From Splendidivirga corallicola (GTDB lineage: Bacteria; Bacteroidota; Bacteroidia; Cytophagales; Cyclobacteriaceae): a DNA stretch of 64,000 bases. Below are positions 1 through 9,268 of this stretch, one piece after another. Position 1 is the stretch's first letter. Each line of letters starts with the position of its first letter. Under the pieces are notes generated by a model. That model did no database searches, was not told the origin of the DNA, and saw only the letters and a list, made by a program, of their open reading frames with translations. The translations under genes and the position numbers were made by a program. The stretch lies in assembly GCA_030442035.1 (NCBI GenBank), contig JAUJEA010000009.1, positions 62,001-126,000 of the forward strand, written 5' to 3'.

Positions 1-876
1 AAAGCGGGGCAAACCTATATGTTGCAAATTAGAACGACGGATGGAGGATTTTATCAATCCGCACCTGTTTTAATGAGAACTACTCCGGAAATTGAATCAA
101 TAAACTATGCTTTAGACAGTCGTCCAACGAATGAACCTGGTGTATTTCAAGGAGGCCTACAAATTTCTGTCAACACAGATGATCCTGATGGCAAAACAGC
201 AAATTACTTATGGAAGTGGGAAGATGTTTGGGAGATACACAGTGCTTTCGACTCTCAATTGGAATATGATGCAGAGACAGATACTCTTTTCCGGAGAGAA
301 GAAATGGTTTTCAAATGTTGGAAAAATTCAAAATCAAGGGAAATTCTACTTGCAACTTCGAGCAACCTTAGTTCTACCAAAATTGTTGATTTTCCCCTGA
401 AATTCGTTCCCTTCAATGAGCCCATTTTAAGAATAAAATACAGCATACTTGTAAAACAATTTTCATTGAGTGAAGAAAGCTTTACATTCTGGGAACATTT
501 AAAAAGTACCAATGAGACAGTTGGCTCTCTATTCGATGCTCAGCCCTTCTCTGTTACTGGAAACATTAAAAATGTAAACGACCCAAATGAACCTGTTTTA
601 GGCTATTTCGATGCCGCGGAACTTAAGCAAAAAAGAATCTTTATTCCGAGAAGTGATTTGCCAGAGGATGTTTTTATTCGTTCAGAGTTCGGATGGTGCG
701 GTCAAACTATTGAAAATGTCCCAAGGGATTCATTGAGCGATTATGGAAGCTATCTTATCATTCAGGAGACGTTTGATGAAAATGCCTTTAGATTTAGATA
801 TGACATAGCACCAGCGGCCTGTATTGATTGTCGATTGCAACATGCGGTTAATACAAAACCTGATTTCTGGGAGTAG
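1..876 (+). CDS. DUF4249 family protein, 5' end outside window
   Basis: The reading frame is open from base 1 (K-A-G-Q-T-Y before the first Met at 19), so the true start lies upstream. The visible 291 residues show features of DUF4249: a Y-x-L-x-I strand, a S-x-x-x-M/L-x-x-T-P-x-I element, and a C-terminal end reading C-x-D-C-R-L followed by K-P-x-F-W. DUF4249 proteins are usually exported envelope proteins encoded next to TonB-dependent receptors, so a receptor gene is expected just before the window. The next gene starts 4 nt downstream, suggesting one transcript. Exact function is unknown. Confidence 0.8.
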   Translation, partial: KAGQTYMLQIRTTDGGFYQSAPVLMRTTPEIESINYALDSRPTNEPGVFQGGLQISVNTDDPDGKTANYLWKWEDVWEIHSAFDSQLEYDAETDTLFRREEMVFKCWKNSKSREILLATSSNLSSTKIVDFPLKFVPFNEPILRIKYSILVKQFSLSEESFTFWEHLKSTNETVGSLFDAQPFSVTGNIKNVNDPNEPVLGYFDAAELKQKRIFIPRSDLPEDVFIRSEFGWCGQTIENVPRDSLSDYGSYLIIQETFDENAFRFRYDIAPAACIDCRLQHAVNTKPDFWE

Positions 877-880
877 AAAT

Positions 881-3295
881 ATGAATTATATCAAAACACA
901 TATCACTTTTTTATATGTTGGTCTTATATGGATTATCAGTGCCACCACATACACTCACGGATGGTCACAGGATCTATCAGAGCTTTCGGATTTAACGGAA
1001 GATTATTTGAAGAGATCACCCAGAGAAAAACTTTTTTTACATGTCTCCAAACCATATTTTTTTACAGGAGAGAATGTATGGTTCAAGGCCTATTATTTCT
1101 CGTCAAAAGAGCATCAGTCTATAGGTTTGAGCAAAATTGCCTATGTTGAATTAATTAACAAAGTCAATGAGCCGGTTTATCAGGGCAAGATCAAATTGGA
1201 CTCAACAGGTGGTAAAGGCTCATTTCTTATCCCAATAACCCTGGAATCCGGCGAGTATAAGTTAAGGGCTTATACCAATTGGATGAAGAATTTTGATCCG
1301 GCACTTTTTTTTAGTCAGCGGGTCACTATCATTAATCCTTTCAAAAGGCTTGGTTTAGAAGCCCCGGCTGATAGCTCCTATCATGAATTTAAGCTATTCC
1401 CTGAGGGAGGTCATTTGGTACAGGGTATAAAAAACAGAGTGGCCTTTAAGTTCACAAGTTTTAAAGGTGTAGGCTCTCCTTTTAAAGGCGTTGTTATCGA
1501 TGATTTAGCAGATACAGTAATTCACTTTCAGCCTTTCAAATTTGGAATGGGACATTTCTTGTTTACCCCAAGCCCTGAAAGGTCATATCGTGTGATTGTT
1601 AAAGATGAGGCTGGTCGCATATATTTTCATGAAGTTCCTAGAATTTGGGATAGTGGCTTTGTTATGCAAACAAATCAAATGACAAATATTCATAAGGTAG
1701 TTGCAGCGTATGCAGGAAATACCAGTATGAATGGTAAAACTGTTTATTTGCTGGGAATATCTCAAAACAAGTTGCTGGTTAGGCAAGAAGCAACAGTTCA
1801 AAGTGATAGTGCAGTTTTTACAATCAAGAACAGTGATCTTGGAATTGGAATTAATCAATTCACATTATTTGACCCCAATGGTCAACCAATAAGCGAACGG
1901 CTTATTTTTAATTATCCTGAGAATAAACTTAAAATCAATTTCGCTGTAAGTGCCACTTCTACTTCAACCAGAGAAGCGTTAGCCATCGACATTACAACAA
2001 ATGATTTGCTGGGAGAGACCATTAATTCAAATCTATCATTGAGTGTCTATAGATCCAATGGTGATCTAGATTATGATAAGGGAGGTTTTGAGGCTAATAT
2101 TTTACTGCTTTCAGAACTGAAAGGCAATGTAGAATCTCCTGATTATTATTTCTCAGCCAATAATGATAGCATCAAAACCGCGATGGATAATCTTATGTTA
2201 ACGCAGGGATGGAGACGTTATCCATGGAAAGAAATACTGGAAAGAAATACGCCAAAGCATTCTCATATTGCTGAGTTTAGAAATCATTTGATCCAAGGTA
2301 CAATAACCAATACCTCAACAAATCGACCTGTATCAAATGCTTTGGTCTACTTTAGCATACCTGATTCATACACACAATTTTATGTTTCGAAAAGCAATTA
2401 CAATGGTAGGATAATTTTTGAAACCAAGGACTTTTATGGAGAAAGCGATATAGTGCTAAGAGCTGACCCTTCGGTTGCCGAACCTTATAAAATAAATTTG
2501 GATAATCCGTTCAGTGACAAATATGAGGCAGTCGATTCAACACATTTTTTTGTGGATAAATCGAATGCCGATTTTATACTTGACCAAAGCATTAACATGC
2601 AAATTGAAAATGCTTTCAAAAAAAATCTAGCCAAAATCCCACAATCGAGGGATACATCCAATTTCTATGGTATTCCTGACAACAGCTACAACTTAGATGA
2701 TTTTACACGTTTTACAGTGATGGAAGAGGTTATGCGTGAATATGTTTATCACGTATTGGTAAGAAAAAAAGATGGAAAATTCATATTCAAGGTTACAGAT
2801 ATTCCCAATCATAAAGTCTTTCAGCAAAACCCATTGGTATTGCTTGATGGCGTTCCCATTTTTGATATTGATAAACTCATGAAATTGGACCCACTCAGGA
2901 TCAGGAAAGTAGATGTTTTGAAGAGAAAGTATTTTTATGGACATAGAGATTGCCATGGTGTTTTGAGTTTTTTTACATATAAGACTGATCTGGCAGGATT
3001 TGGTTTTGATGACAGTACATTACTTTCAAATTATCAGGGACTTCAAGAGGAACGCACCTTTTATTCACCCAAATATGATACACAAGCTCGTAAAACTGAT
3101 AAGCTACCAGATTTTAGGAATCAATTGTTTTGGGAACCTGAAATAATAACAGACGCAGCGGGTAAAGCAACCGTCAACTTTTACACCTCAGATGAAACAG
3201 GAAAATACATCGTTGTTGTTCATGGTGTGGGAAAAGGAGGTTTACTCGGATCAAAGTATCAAACGATTGAAGTGAAGGCGCCTCAAATTAAATAA
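881..3295 (+). CDS. MG2-domain / TonB plug-like exported protein
   Basis: 804 aa. The ATG at 881 is chosen because it gives a signal peptide (NYIKTH, then a hydrophobic run ending near GWSQ); an upstream in-frame start at 824 would overlap the preceding gene. Residues of about 35-150 match the MG2 macroglobulin-like fold (K-x-Y-F-x-T-G-E-N-V-W-F-K-A-Y). The C-terminal third contains a plug-like segment (L-L-D-G-V-P-I-F ... V-D-V-L-K) as in TonB-dependent receptor plugs. No beta barrel is obvious. In Bacteroidota such proteins sit beside DUF4249 genes and are presumed surface or periplasmic partners. The 3' end is 11 nt from a convergent gene. Confidence 0.7.
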   Translation: MNYIKTHITFLYVGLIWIISATTYTHGWSQDLSELSDLTEDYLKRSPREKLFLHVSKPYFFTGENVWFKAYYFSSKEHQSIGLSKIAYVELINKVNEPVYQGKIKLDSTGGKGSFLIPITLESGEYKLRAYTNWMKNFDPALFFSQRVTIINPFKRLGLEAPADSSYHEFKLFPEGGHLVQGIKNRVAFKFTSFKGVGSPFKGVVIDDLADTVIHFQPFKFGMGHFLFTPSPERSYRVIVKDEAGRIYFHEVPRIWDSGFVMQTNQMTNIHKVVAAYAGNTSMNGKTVYLLGISQNKLLVRQEATVQSDSAVFTIKNSDLGIGINQFTLFDPNGQPISERLIFNYPENKLKINFAVSATSTSTREALAIDITTNDLLGETINSNLSLSVYRSNGDLDYDKGGFEANILLLSELKGNVESPDYYFSANNDSIKTAMDNLMLTQGWRRYPWKEILERNTPKHSHIAEFRNHLIQGTITNTSTNRPVSNALVYFSIPDSYTQFYVSKSNYNGRIIFETKDFYGESDIVLRADPSVAEPYKINLDNPFSDKYEAVDSTHFFVDKSNADFILDQSINMQIENAFKKNLAKIPQSRDTSNFYGIPDNSYNLDDFTRFTVMEEVMREYVYHVLVRKKDGKFIFKVTDIPNHKVFQQNPLVLLDGVPIFDIDKLMKLDPLRIRKVDVLKRKYFYGHRDCHGVLSFFTYKTDLAGFGFDDSTLLSNYQGLQEERTFYSPKYDTQARKTDKLPDFRNQLFWEPEIITDAAGKATVNFYTSDETGKYIVVVHGVGKGGLLGSKYQTIEVKAPQIK

Positions 3296-3306
3296 TTGCT
3301 TAGTTC

Positions 3307-3927
3307 CTACCGAAATGGCACATATCCGGATAGTTGTTCCACAAAGGCCGGAAGCACATTGGGATCTATTACCAAAGTGAAAACAATTCCAAATAAAGCC
3401 CCATACAAATGAGCATCATGATTGATGTTATCCATTTGCTTTCTGCCCATATAGTAAGAATAAATGAGATAAAGGATCCCCAGGATAAAACCAGGTATGC
3501 AAATGGCTAGATAAAGGCAGATCTCAACAGTTGGTGAATATAATATGCTGCTGAACACCACTGCAGCAACACCGCCGGAGGCCCCTAAGGAATTGTACTG
3601 AGGTTTATTTCTATTTTTAAAAAAAGTAGGTATTTCCGAAATGATGATTGCAGCCAAATAAAATATGACAAATAAGAGTGTGCCATTTCCATTAGAACCA
3701 TAATTGAATTCACTTTCCACACGTCCGGCAAAAAAATAGAAAGTAAGCATATTAAAGCCCAAATGCATATAATTTATATGGATGAAGCCTGAAGTCAAAA
3801 AACGATAATATTGTTTTCTGGTGCTTACAGCATATGGATTCATCATCCAATTTTGGTATAAGTGTGGTTGCCTCCAGGCATAAATCGTAACAATAACGGT
3901 GATTACAATAATGATTATCGTTGTCAT
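3307..3927 (-). CDS. Rhomboid family intramembrane serine protease
   Basis: 206 aa with about six hydrophobic segments. The catalytic Ser is S117 in G-A-S-G and the catalytic His is H173 in D-A-H-L-Y-G-A; an H-x-x-x-x-H-L-G-F-N-M segment (50-60) matches rhomboid TM2. It would cleave membrane proteins within the bilayer; the substrate is unknown. It starts 4 nt after the stop of the upstream polyprenyl synthase gene, so the two are probably cotranscribed. Length is typical of minimal bacterial rhomboids. Confidence 0.88.
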   Translation of the reverse strand: MTTIIIIVITVIVTIYAWRQPHLYQNWMMNPYAVSTRKQYYRFLTSGFIHINYMHLGFNMLTFYFFAGRVESEFNYGSNGNGTLLFVIFYLAAIIISEIPTFFKNRNKPQYNSLGASGGVAAVVFSSILYSPTVEICLYLAICIPGFILGILYLIYSYYMGRKQMDNINHDAHLYGALFGIVFTLVIDPNVLPAFVEQLSGYVPFR

Positions 3928-3931
3928 GAAA

Positions 3932-4909
3932 CTATTTCTCTCTATTCATTAATTTATTAATAAAACCGATCAAATGCTCCTTTTTGCCTGCTGCTATTTC
4001 CAGCGCTTTAAATCTCTTCAAACCGGCATCGAAATATTCATTTATTTTTTGTTGTGTGATTTTTTGTATATCCAGTTGGTCGTAAATGCCTTTTATTGCC
4101 AGGACCTTTTCGGTTTTGTCGAAATCTTTCTTTTCTAACCAGGACCTTAGTTCCTGTTTAGTATTACCCTTCGCATTTTCCAGTGCTTTTATAAGCAAAA
4201 AGGTTTTTTTATTGGCAATAATATCTCCACCAACTTGTTTGCCAAATTTATTCTGGTCTCCAAACACATCCAGCAGATCATCCTTTAGCTGAAAACCTAT
4301 GCCAATGTCAGTGCCTAATTGTTTAAGGTGCTGGCAGGTGACATGATCTGCTCCTCCCAGAATTGCTCCCAGTTCCAGGCTAAATCCAAGTAAGACAGCG
4401 GTTTTCAAACGAATCATTTCCAGATAGTCTTCCACAGATACGTCATCCTTAGTCTCAAAGTTCATGTCGAATTGTTGTCCTTCACAAACCTCAGATGCGC
4501 ATTTGTTAAAGGCTAGTAGGACTTTCTTTAGCCTGTCATCAGGTGATTTGAGCAACAGATCATAAGCCTTAACAAGCATGACGTCCCCTGATAGAATTGC
4601 AACATTGTCATTCCATTTTTCATGGACCGTAGCTTTCCCTCGACGTATCGGGGCACGATCCATAATGTCATCATGCATCAAGGTAAAATTATGGAATACT
4701 TCAACGGCAATGGCTGGTTCAATAATGTTGTTTGAATTTTCATCAAAAAGTGAATAACCCAATATCGCCAAAATCGGGCGCATTCTTTTGCCGCCCAATT
4801 GCATGATATAGCGAATGGGTTCATAAAGTTCTAAAGGCTTATCTCCGAAATCAAGTTGGGCAATTCTATCATTGATCAGCTCCGACAGGTTGTTGATATC
4901 CAGTTTCAT
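3932..4909 (-). CDS. Polyprenyl (farnesyl/geranylgeranyl) diphosphate synthase
   Basis: 325 aa, trans-isoprenyl diphosphate synthase family. The first Asp-rich motif is D80-D81-I-M-D84 followed by R-A-P-I-R-R-G, and the second is D210-D211-L-L-D214. It condenses isopentenyl diphosphate with allylic diphosphates in isoprenoid (quinone, carrier lipid) synthesis; product chain length cannot be read reliably here. It probably heads an operon with the rhomboid gene, which starts 4 nt after its stop. Confidence 0.92.
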   Translation of the reverse strand: MKLDINNLSELINDRIAQLDFGDKPLELYEPIRYIMQLGGKRMRPILAILGYSLFDENSNNIIEPAIAVEVFHNFTLMHDDIMDRAPIRRGKATVHEKWNDNVAILSGDVMLVKAYDLLLKSPDDRLKKVLLAFNKCASEVCEGQQFDMNFETKDDVSVEDYLEMIRLKTAVLLGFSLELGAILGGADHVTCQHLKQLGTDIGIGFQLKDDLLDVFGDQNKFGKQVGGDIIANKKTFLLIKALENAKGNTKQELRSWLEKKDFDKTEKVLAIKGIYDQLDIQKITQQKINEYFDAGLKRFKALEIAAGKKEHLIGFINKLMNREK

Positions 4910-5026
4910 TAATTCTATTTGCGCGCCGTTTTACTCATTTGCCTTAGCAATTATAAATGGAGTTGTGAACAATAAAAATATAATACCCTTTTTTTTGATG
5001 AATGGGGAAGTAATGAAAAGATTTTG

Positions 5027-5830
5027 TCAGTGAATCATTTTTGCAATTTTGTTAAATGATGCTCTGATGCCTTTAATCAAAGAAGAGCTGAATCCTCTAT
5101 GTTCCATTTCATTCAAGCCCACAATGGTGCAGCCTTGTGGAGTAGTTACTTTATCGATTTCCCTTTCCGGATGGTTGCCTCCGACAAGGAGCAAATTCGC
5201 TGCTCCCTTAACTGTTTGAGAGGCAATTAATTCGGCCGTTTTGGCATCAAACCCGATTTCTATACCTCCTTGTGTTGCTGCTCTGATGAAACGTAGAGAA
5301 TAGGCGATGCCACAGGCACCCAAAACTGTTGCGGCTTCCATGAGTTCTTCACTGATTACCACGGATTTTCCCAGTGCATCAAAAATTGTGGTAACCGTAT
5401 CGATTTGGTCCTGAGTGCCGTTTGTGGTGGCAATACAAGTCATGGATTCGCGGATTGCTATGGCTGTATTAGGCATAACCCTGAAAACAGGAATATCTTC
5501 CCCAACTATTTCTTTCATTTCATCAATACTGAAGCCTGTCACGGCCGAAATAACGATTTGTCTTTTCGGATCAATTACCGGTTTAATTTCTTCCAGGACA
5601 TCTTTCATCTGATAAGGTTTGATCACCATGATGATAATGTCTGAGTTTTTAACAGCATTCACATTGTTTTTATCCACAGCTACACCCTTCTCCCGGAGCT
5701 CCTTGAGCAAGTGCAATCTCCTGCGAGTAACGGTAATCTTTTCAGGCTTTACAAAACCGTCAGCAATTAAGCCTTGTGTTATAGATATCCCTAGGTTCCC
5801 TCCACCGATAACGGCAATCTTCTTGTTCAT
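5027..5830 (-). CDS. proC: Pyrroline-5-carboxylate reductase
   Basis: 267 aa. The N-terminal Rossmann motif is G-G-G-N-L-G-I (residues 9-15). The C-terminal signature reads T-T-P-Q-G-C-T-I-V-G-L and E-x-x-G-F-S-S-S-L-I-x-G-I-x-A-S, as in P5C reductases. It reduces pyrroline-5-carboxylate to proline with NAD(P)H in the cytoplasm. It lies 6 nt downstream of the DUF985 cupin gene on the same strand. Length agrees with the family. Confidence 0.93.
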   Translation of the reverse strand: MNKKIAVIGGGNLGISITQGLIADGFVKPEKITVTRRRLHLLKELREKGVAVDKNNVNAVKNSDIIIMVIKPYQMKDVLEEIKPVIDPKRQIVISAVTGFSIDEMKEIVGEDIPVFRVMPNTAIAIRESMTCIATTNGTQDQIDTVTTIFDALGKSVVISEELMEAATVLGACGIAYSLRFIRAATQGGIEIGFDAKTAELIASQTVKGAANLLLVGGNHPEREIDKVTTPQGCTIVGLNEMEHRGFSSSLIKGIRASFNKIAKMIH

Positions 5831-5836
5831 AGTTAG

Positions 5837-6340
5837 TTATTTGGTCAGTGATTCAATTATATTTTTATGTTGAGGGTATGTTGCTATCAAATTCTTTCTT
5901 GATGCCAGCTCAAAATCATCAAAATCAAATCCCGGAGCTACCGTGCATCCCACCAAAGCATATGATTCAGGATCATTGACTCTGGCAGCAAACCAATTAC
6001 CAGCTTGCACAGTGGTTTGGAAAGATTCACTATTGGCAAGATCTTTACCTAGTTTTATCTTTTGCAGCTGCCCACCCGAATCAATCACATAAAGTGTCAG
6101 CGCAGTTCCCGCGTAAAAGTGCCAGAGCTCATCACTTTTGATTTTGTGAAAGCTGGAAAATTCATTTCCATTTAGCAAGTAATAAACAGACGTGGAAAAA
6201 CACCTTTTACCCTTAAACCTTTCAGGAAGATCTTCTTCATTGATTAACTCATTACTTCGGTAAACTTCCTTAAAATGCCCACCTTCAGGATGTTCCTGTA
6301 AGTCCAGTGCCTGGATCCAATAGTCAGCATCATTTATCAT
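5837..6340 (-). CDS. Cupin superfamily protein (DUF985)
   Basis: 167 aa. The N-terminus W-I-x-x-L-x-L-x-x-H-P-E-G-G-H-F-x-E and the central S-x-F-H-K-I-x-S-D-E-L-W-H-F-Y-x-G are hallmarks of the DUF985 cupin family, a double-stranded beta helix. The C-terminal part has W-F-A-A and a G-C-T-V-A-P-G-F-D-F-x-D-F segment typical of the family. The biochemical role is not established. Likely first gene of a two-gene unit with proC. Confidence 0.85.
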   Translation of the reverse strand: MINDADYWIQALDLQEHPEGGHFKEVYRSNELINEEDLPERFKGKRCFSTSVYYLLNGNEFSSFHKIKSDELWHFYAGTALTLYVIDSGGQLQKIKLGKDLANSESFQTTVQAGNWFAARVNDPESYALVGCTVAPGFDFDDFELASRKNLIATYPQHKNIIESLTK

Positions 6341-6504
6341 AAATTGTATTTTGACTTGAAAAATAATTCTCTTTTGTAAACTTCTGGGCTTAGGTACAAA
6401 AAAAGCTAGATTTTAAGCTATCCATTCTACTCTAAAATTCACACAATACACTTTTCTAAAGGCGAATAACTAAATAATTTGGAAAACTAAGGTTAACTAA
6501 TCTA

Positions 6505-7764
6505 TTAGAAATATTGACCAAGGCCAATAACAAAACCATTTTCGGTCGTGTTTCTCGGATTAAGCCCATAATCTATCCTCATGATCAGATTGTAAATCTT
6601 CTTGGAATAAAGCCGGAGCCCTAACCCTGAAAATATGGAAGACTTGAACTCTTCGAATTCTGAATCCAAACCCTGACCGGCAATGCGCCAACCACCCATA
6701 TCATTGAAAATCACGGCTTGTAGGGTACCAATTTTTTTATCGAGAATAGTCTGGCGATATTCAGCATTTAGTGTCCACTCTCCCGATCCTCTGAATACCC
6801 TGTTTCCGGCACCACGAATATTAACATAACTATCTAAAACAAAAGGGGCAAATGGACTGCCATTGTCTTTGGAAATACCAAGTCTCAATCTTAAAGCGAG
6901 ATTTCCACCTTTTCCTATTCGTTTGAAATACCTCGTCTGATTGAAAATCTTCCAAAAGAATTCGGTGGTGCTGGTGTTCACCACAGATTCAACAAAAAAT
7001 TCATTGCTCAAACCTTCTATATAATGAAAAAAGTAATCCAGATTCTGCCAGGTATAGACTGTTTTTAAAATCATCTTATTTTGGATGGGTACCGTGATGG
7101 CATCCTCTGACATGCCCAATGGGGTATATTTCTCCCGGATATAAGCCGTACCAAATTGCAAATGATGCCCGAATTTAAAAGTATATCTTGGAAGGAACTC
7201 TGCAGTAATATTATCATATTCATAATCTATAGAGCTGGTATTAATATAGATCGGTTCTATGGTTGATAGCTTTAAGAAACTAAGGGTATATCCCCATTTT
7301 GAAGAGTTGATATATGGTGTTTGTTGAAAGATCTGGAAGGAGTGCCTTTGATCATATCGATAAAATCCTCCGACAGTTTTGCCACGACCTTGCCAATTAA
7401 ATTCCAAAGCGCCTACTTGAAACCAGAAATTTTCTTTTACTCCACCAAAATTTATCATGGGAAGCAAACTCAAAGCCTCCTCACATTGAAAAATGAGAAT
7501 TATACTATTGAGTGAGTCTTTGGTGTGGTAATCAACATTTAAAAAGAGATTGAGATTTCTAAGCTTTTGTACATCTTCCCGGGCTTTTAATGAATCAAAG
7601 GGTGCCTTTATCGAAGACTGAATGAATTTATTCAAATAGGACGGCTTTGTTTTCTTTAGCCCCTCGAACCTAACATCGAGAATGTTTTTTTGCCCGTAAA
7701 GTTGAAATATTGGAACGCTCAATAAAAAAATTAGCGCGATCCATAATTTATTTGATCTCTTCAT
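6505..7764 (-). CDS. POTRA plus outer-membrane beta-barrel protein (Omp85-like)
   Basis: 419 aa. A signal peptide (K-R-S-N-K-L-W-I-A-L-I-F-L-L, cleavage near YGQ) is followed by one POTRA-like domain (about 25-92, V-R-F-E-G-L-K-K-T-K) and a C-terminal barrel rich in alternating aromatic strands. It ends in Q-Y-F, a usual terminal aromatic for outer-membrane proteins. It is short for BamA and has a single POTRA, closer to small TamA-like or patatin-associated barrels. It likely sits in the outer membrane; cargo unknown. Confidence 0.78.
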   Translation of the reverse strand: MKRSNKLWIALIFLLSVPIFQLYGQKNILDVRFEGLKKTKPSYLNKFIQSSIKAPFDSLKAREDVQKLRNLNLFLNVDYHTKDSLNSIILIFQCEEALSLLPMINFGGVKENFWFQVGALEFNWQGRGKTVGGFYRYDQRHSFQIFQQTPYINSSKWGYTLSFLKLSTIEPIYINTSSIDYEYDNITAEFLPRYTFKFGHHLQFGTAYIREKYTPLGMSEDAITVPIQNKMILKTVYTWQNLDYFFHYIEGLSNEFFVESVVNTSTTEFFWKIFNQTRYFKRIGKGGNLALRLRLGISKDNGSPFAPFVLDSYVNIRGAGNRVFRGSGEWTLNAEYRQTILDKKIGTLQAVIFNDMGGWRIAGQGLDSEFEEFKSSIFSGLGLRLYSKKIYNLIMRIDYGLNPRNTTENGFVIGLGQYF

Positions 7765-7804
7765 TCTTTAGGGACTTAACCATCATTTAATGTTAGAAGT
7801 TTCT

Positions 7805-9022
7805 TTATGCCTGTTTGGTTAAAATGCTCGCTACAACAAAAGACAATACGGCCATAACAAAACCATACATAAAGATGGTATAAGAAATTCTGAGAAGTTT
7901 ATATTTTTTACCCAAAACAATACCTAAAAAATAAATATCCTTAATTAGACTACTATAGAGGTAATCAGCATCATTCATCATTTCCTTCATACCCCAGACA
8001 TAATCTTTCACCTGCATGCCATGAAAATTACCAAAAAATAAAAGATTTGTTCTTTTATTAAGAATATCATCGGTCGTAAACATACCGGAAGATACGTTTG
8101 GCCTTGTAGCCAGTACGGCAAAGACAATGGTAAGAAGGCAAACCACAGTTAGAATTAGAGCCGGAACGATCAAATGTGGGCTATCATCGAGTTTTCTGGT
8201 AAGCACGGTAACCAGGATGGATAAAATGATAGAATTAATAGAGATCATGATATTGGCTTTGTTATCAGCCATTGCACTTAATTGTAAATGGTTTTTGGAG
8301 GTGATGCGGAACATGGTTTCAATTCCTCTGGTAGGTTTGTTTTCCCTGTCAGCATCAATTTTGGCCTTTAGCTTTTTTAATTCTTTTTCAAGACCTCTTG
8401 TATACTTTGATCCCGATTTTAACTCTTTTACTTTTTTCTTTACCTTTTTTAGATTTTCGTTTTTTTGAGGAGTGAGTTTCTCCTTGGCATATTCTGTGAA
8501 ATACTCATGTTCACCAAAGAACTGAATATTCATCTGGTACCAATCCAATTGAGAGAGCTCCATACCCTTTGTTATCTCCAGTTCCTCCCGTAAAAGCTCT
8601 GCTCTGTTGAAATATTCATTGGAAGCCAGGTGATATAAATCCGCATCGCAAATGACCTCCTGTAATTTATTTTGTGGACGCTGAGGCATTTTGGTTGCTT
8701 CAATACATCCTTCGACGGCTTCAATTTTTGCTGGTTCAACACCCATTTTAGACAAGAAATTCCTCGTCATTTCAATGCTCATGTCTTCATGGTCATTAGC
8801 ACCCTCACAATAGCCAACATCATGTAACCAGGCGGCAAGCTGCACTATTTCCATCTCCTCTTCAGACAAATCGCTGGCTTTGCCTATTTCTATTGCAGCA
8901 TCAACCACATCTTTTGTGTGTTGCATATTGTGATAAGAAACAGCCTCCGGAACATTGTCTTTGAGGATGCCCCCCGCGTATTCTTTTGTTTTTTTAATAA
9001 GTTCAGTTTCTTCCGCAACCAT
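7805..9022 (-). CDS. HD-domain phosphohydrolase fused to Pycsar-type membrane effector domain
   Basis: 405 aa. Residues of about 28-150 form an HD domain (H31/H35 in Y-H-N-M-Q-H-T, H67-D68 in W-L-H-D-V-G-Y). A basic, charged linker (about 170-225) follows. The C-terminal part begins M-F-R-I-T-S-K-N-H and has A-D-N-K-A-N-I-M-I-S-I-N, two closely spaced TM helices, and a final TM near the C-terminus. This matches the DUF5706/Pycsar effector (PycTM) family. No cyclase gene is adjacent, so a role outside classical Pycsar is possible. HD-PycTM fusions recur in Bacteroidota. Confidence 0.8.
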   Translation of the reverse strand: MVAEETELIKKTKEYAGGILKDNVPEAVSYHNMQHTKDVVDAAIEIGKASDLSEEEMEIVQLAAWLHDVGYCEGANDHEDMSIEMTRNFLSKMGVEPAKIEAVEGCIEATKMPQRPQNKLQEVICDADLYHLASNEYFNRAELLREELEITKGMELSQLDWYQMNIQFFGEHEYFTEYAKEKLTPQKNENLKKVKKKVKELKSGSKYTRGLEKELKKLKAKIDADRENKPTRGIETMFRITSKNHLQLSAMADNKANIMISINSIILSILVTVLTRKLDDSPHLIVPALILTVVCLLTIVFAVLATRPNVSSGMFTTDDILNKRTNLLFFGNFHGMQVKDYVWGMKEMMNDADYLYSSLIKDIYFLGIVLGKKYKLLRISYTIFMYGFVMAVLSFVVASILTKQA

Positions 9023-9268
9023 TGCCTGAATATTATTAATTTAGCTCAATAATTGAGTTTTAGCCTTTCAAACTATATTCTAATGTAAAGTATTCTCGGG
9101 GAACTTCATATTATGAATATAATAAATTCTTACTTAACACATATGTCGGGGATATAGCGAACGAATGGAGTTTTACGTTTTAACGTCAAAAATCCGATCG
9201 AATTATGAATTAAAACGTACAAATTTAATATTCTAAAATGTGGCTAAAACCTTAAAATTTGATGGAGA

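Noticed and set aside
7805-9022. Complete Pycsar system
   Set aside because: No cyclase gene lies within several kilobases on either side, so only the effector-like domain is claimed.
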